Assembly (NCBI RefSeq): GCF_022758235.1 | Contig: NZ_JALEBG010000001.1 | Coordinates: forward strand, 310,001 to 374,000 | Direction of reading: 5' to 3' | DNA length: 64,000 nt | Origin: Pontibacter liquoris | GTDB taxonomy: Bacteria; Bacteroidota; Bacteroidia; Cytophagales; Hymenobacteraceae | Shown: in pieces, positions 62,461-64,000 of the stretch | Numbering within the stretch: position 1 is the stretch's first letter | Layout: every line of letters begins with the position of its first letter | The notes under the pieces: model-generated | Database searches by the model: none | Told to the model about the DNA's origin: nothing | The model's input: only the letters and a program-made list of their open reading frames with translations | Made by a program: the position numbers and the translations under genes

Positions 62461-64000
62461 TTATGTTTTAGGTATGATGGCCTTATAAACTACGTCGTGT
62501 ATGCGGGTGCGGATGTTATACTTTACAAGCTTGTTGTTGCCTGCATCCGGGTACACTCTGTTAGACAGGAAGATATAAATGAGTTTGTTTTCAGGATCTA
62601 CCCAGGCAGCTGTGCCGGTAAAGCCAGTGTGGCCAAAGGTGCTTCCCGGGGCCAGGTCGGAGGTAGGGCCATGGCCGTCGGGCTCCGGTTTGTCCCATCC
62701 CAGTCCGCGGCGGCTGCTCTTAAACTGCTTTTTCGAGAACTCGGTCACTACTTTGGAGTTGAAGTATTTGCGGCCGCCATAGTTGCCGTTCTGCAGGTCC
62801 ATCTGCAGCAGGATGGCCAGGTCGTTGGCGTTGGAGAAAAGACCGGCATGCCCGGCTACGCCCCCCAGCATGGCGGCACCCTGGTCGTGTACGGTACCCC
62901 AGATCAGGTTGTGGCGGAAATAAGTATCGTCCTCTGTCGGAGCAATCACCTCGCGCGAGTGGTTCAGTAAGGGGTTGTAGCCCATGGTGCTCAGGCCAAG
63001 GGGCTCGTAAAAGTTCTGGGCCAAGAACTCGTCAAGCGGCTGGTTGAGCATTTTTTCTGCCAGGCGCTTGAGCATATAAAAGTCAAGGTCGCTGTAAGTA
63101 TAGTCGTAGCCTTTGCCATCTTTGCGGCGGGGCAGCATTTTGGAACGCAGCGTCCAGGTCCACACCGAATCCTCGATGGCTTTGGCCGAATAGATCTCCG
63201 GCGTTACCTGGTTAGGGTAATAATCCGTCTGGGCGCTGGCGTAGTAGAGGTCTTTTGTTTTAACCGAGGCAAGCGTTTTCTGCCAGTGAGGCAAACCTGC
63301 CAGCAGGCCGGCCTGGTGGGTCAGCACGTCGCGCAGCACCAGCCCTTCCTTGTTGGTGCCTTTCAGCTCCGGCAGGTAGGTCATTACCTTGGCATCGAGG
63401 TTGATCTTGCCTTGGTCTTTGAGGAACATAATGGCCTGCAGCGTGGCCGCCACCTTCGTAATAGAAGCCAGGTCGTAGAGCGTGTTGTTTGTGACCGGCT
63501 TTACCTTATCGTAAGTATAATAGCCGTAAGACTTGTTGAAAACAACGGTGCCGTTCTTTACCACCAGCACCTGGCAGCCTGGCGTGGCAGCATAGGCAAT
63601 GGCTTCGAGGGCGATGTTGTCGATCTGGTTCAGCGTTTTAGAGTCCATGCCCGCACTTTCAGGGGTGCCATACTTGAGGCGGTGGAGCGAAGGCGTAGCA
63701 ATGCCGCGGCCCACCTTATACCGCGTAGAGGCTGTAACGGGTAGCCGGCCCTTAGCCGCCCGCGCGCCGAACAGCGCCTGCGGTACCAGTTCCTGGGCTA
63801 CCGGGTTGTCTTCGTAACCGCACACCAGCCACTTGCTTTTCTCGAAAAACTTCAGGCTGTAGGGGTTGCCCATCACCACAACCACCACTTTTTTATTTGT
63901 GCGCTCCTGCAGGTACTGGATAAAAGCCCGCGTGCCCACGCCCACGCCAAAGTCTTTGGAGGGTGTCAGGTTCATGTTGTGCAGGCTTATAACCACTACA
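62461..64000 (-). CDS. Partial GH3 / serine hydrolase (beta-lactamase-like) fusion
   Basis: The frame is open at the window edge, so the 5' end is missing. The first ~100 residues seen (VGTRAFIQYLQERTNKKVVVVVMGNPYSL, FGARAAKGRLPVT) match the C-terminal domain of a family 3 glycoside hydrolase (beta-N-acetylglucosaminidase-like). The remaining ~400 residues are a class C beta-lactamase-type serine hydrolase: SxxK in LASITKVAATLQ, Tyr-Ser-Asp in YTYSDLDFYML, and HTGFTGT as the third motif. Such fusions of ~1000 aa are known in Bacteroidota and are thought to act in murein recycling. The signal peptide, if any, lies outside. Confidence 0.88.
   Translation of the reverse strand, partial: VVVISLHNMNLTPSKDFGVGVGTRAFIQYLQERTNKKVVVVVMGNPYSLKFFEKSKWLVCGYEDNPVAQELVPQALFGARAAKGRLPVTASTRYKVGRGIATPSLHRLKYGTPESAGMDSKTLNQIDNIALEAIAYAATPGCQVLVVKNGTVVFNKSYGYYTYDKVKPVTNNTLYDLASITKVAATLQAIMFLKDQGKINLDAKVMTYLPELKGTNKEGLVLRDVLTHQAGLLAGLPHWQKTLASVKTKDLYYASAQTDYYPNQVTPEIYSAKAIEDSVWTWTLRSKMLPRRKDGKGYDYTYSDLDFYMLKRLAEKMLNQPLDEFLAQNFYEPLGLSTMGYNPLLNHSREVIAPTEDDTYFRHNLIWGTVHDQGAAMLGGVAGHAGLFSNANDLAILLQMDLQNGNYGGRKYFNSKVVTEFSKKQFKSSRRGLGWDKPEPDGHGPTSDLAPGSTFGHTGFTGTAAWVDPENKLIYIFLSNRVYPDAGNNKLVKYNIRTRIHDVVYKAIIPKT

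Overview
The window reads as a chromosome segment of a Bacteroidota species, most likely of the Hymenobacteraceae (Pontibacter or a close relative). The reasons are Oar-type TonB-dependent receptors, a bacillithiol synthase gene (bshA), -7 boxes of the form TAnnTTTG, a SerB-SerA fusion, a membrane pyrophosphatase, and moderately GC-rich coding sequence. The 7-mer AAGTATA / TATACTT is strikingly frequent on both strands, both between and inside genes. The genus is an inference; there is no rRNA in the window.

Layout. 0-8.2 kb is host: a HEAT-repeat/cyclophilin lipoprotein, a small membrane protein, an MFS transporter, the cysteine pair cysE-cysK, a lipoprotein with a possible SH3-like end, and a DUF2267 protein. 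8.24-25.04 kb is an integrated element of about 16.8 kb, bounded by a perfect 47-bp direct repeat of the 3' part of tRNA-Ala(GGC). The intact tRNA lies at the right end and a tyrosine recombinase sits just inside the left end. The left half reads rightward: integrase, a 503-aa unknown, an excisionase-like HTH protein, a small HTH protein, a VRR-NUC-like nuclease, a DUF4373 replication protein, a terminase small subunit, two paralogous small proteins and a 218-aa unknown. The right half reads mostly leftward: a SinR/Cas2-like protein, a 920-aa tape measure protein, a HEPN-like two-gene operon bracketed by diverged ~100-bp direct repeats, a secreted protein, and a two-gene pair (340-aa soluble protein plus polytopic membrane protein) beside the right att site. 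No large terminase, portal, capsid, sheath, baseplate or lysis gene is visible. The element therefore looks like a phage satellite or a strongly reduced prophage carrying possible defence cargo, and it is the best candidate for an undescribed system here.

25-33 kb holds two Oar-like TonB-dependent receptors, the first with an in-frame 474-bp perfect tandem duplication, and an NlpC/P60 lipoprotein. 33-36 kb holds a GlcD-type FAD oxidase and a haloalkane-dehalogenase-like hydrolase. 36-45 kb is a surface-polysaccharide region: asparagine synthase-like amidotransferase, UDP-glucose dehydrogenase, UDP-glucuronate decarboxylase (giving UDP-xylose), a polysialyltransferase/CDP-glycerol-transferase-like protein and three overlapping or abutting glycosyltransferases. 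45-57 kb is housekeeping: TPR protein, M42 peptidase, hppA, hpt, adk, obgE, grpE-dnaJ, an ABC exporter pair and an A-type Fe-S carrier. 57-64 kb holds a membrane-anchored unknown, the complete serine pathway in two genes (serC and a serB-serA fusion), bshA, and the 3' part of a large GH3/serine-hydrolase fusion that runs off the window.

Serine, cysteine and bacillithiol synthesis are all represented (serBA, serC, cysE, cysK, bshA), though spread over the window. All assignments come from reading sequence and motifs; no database search was run.
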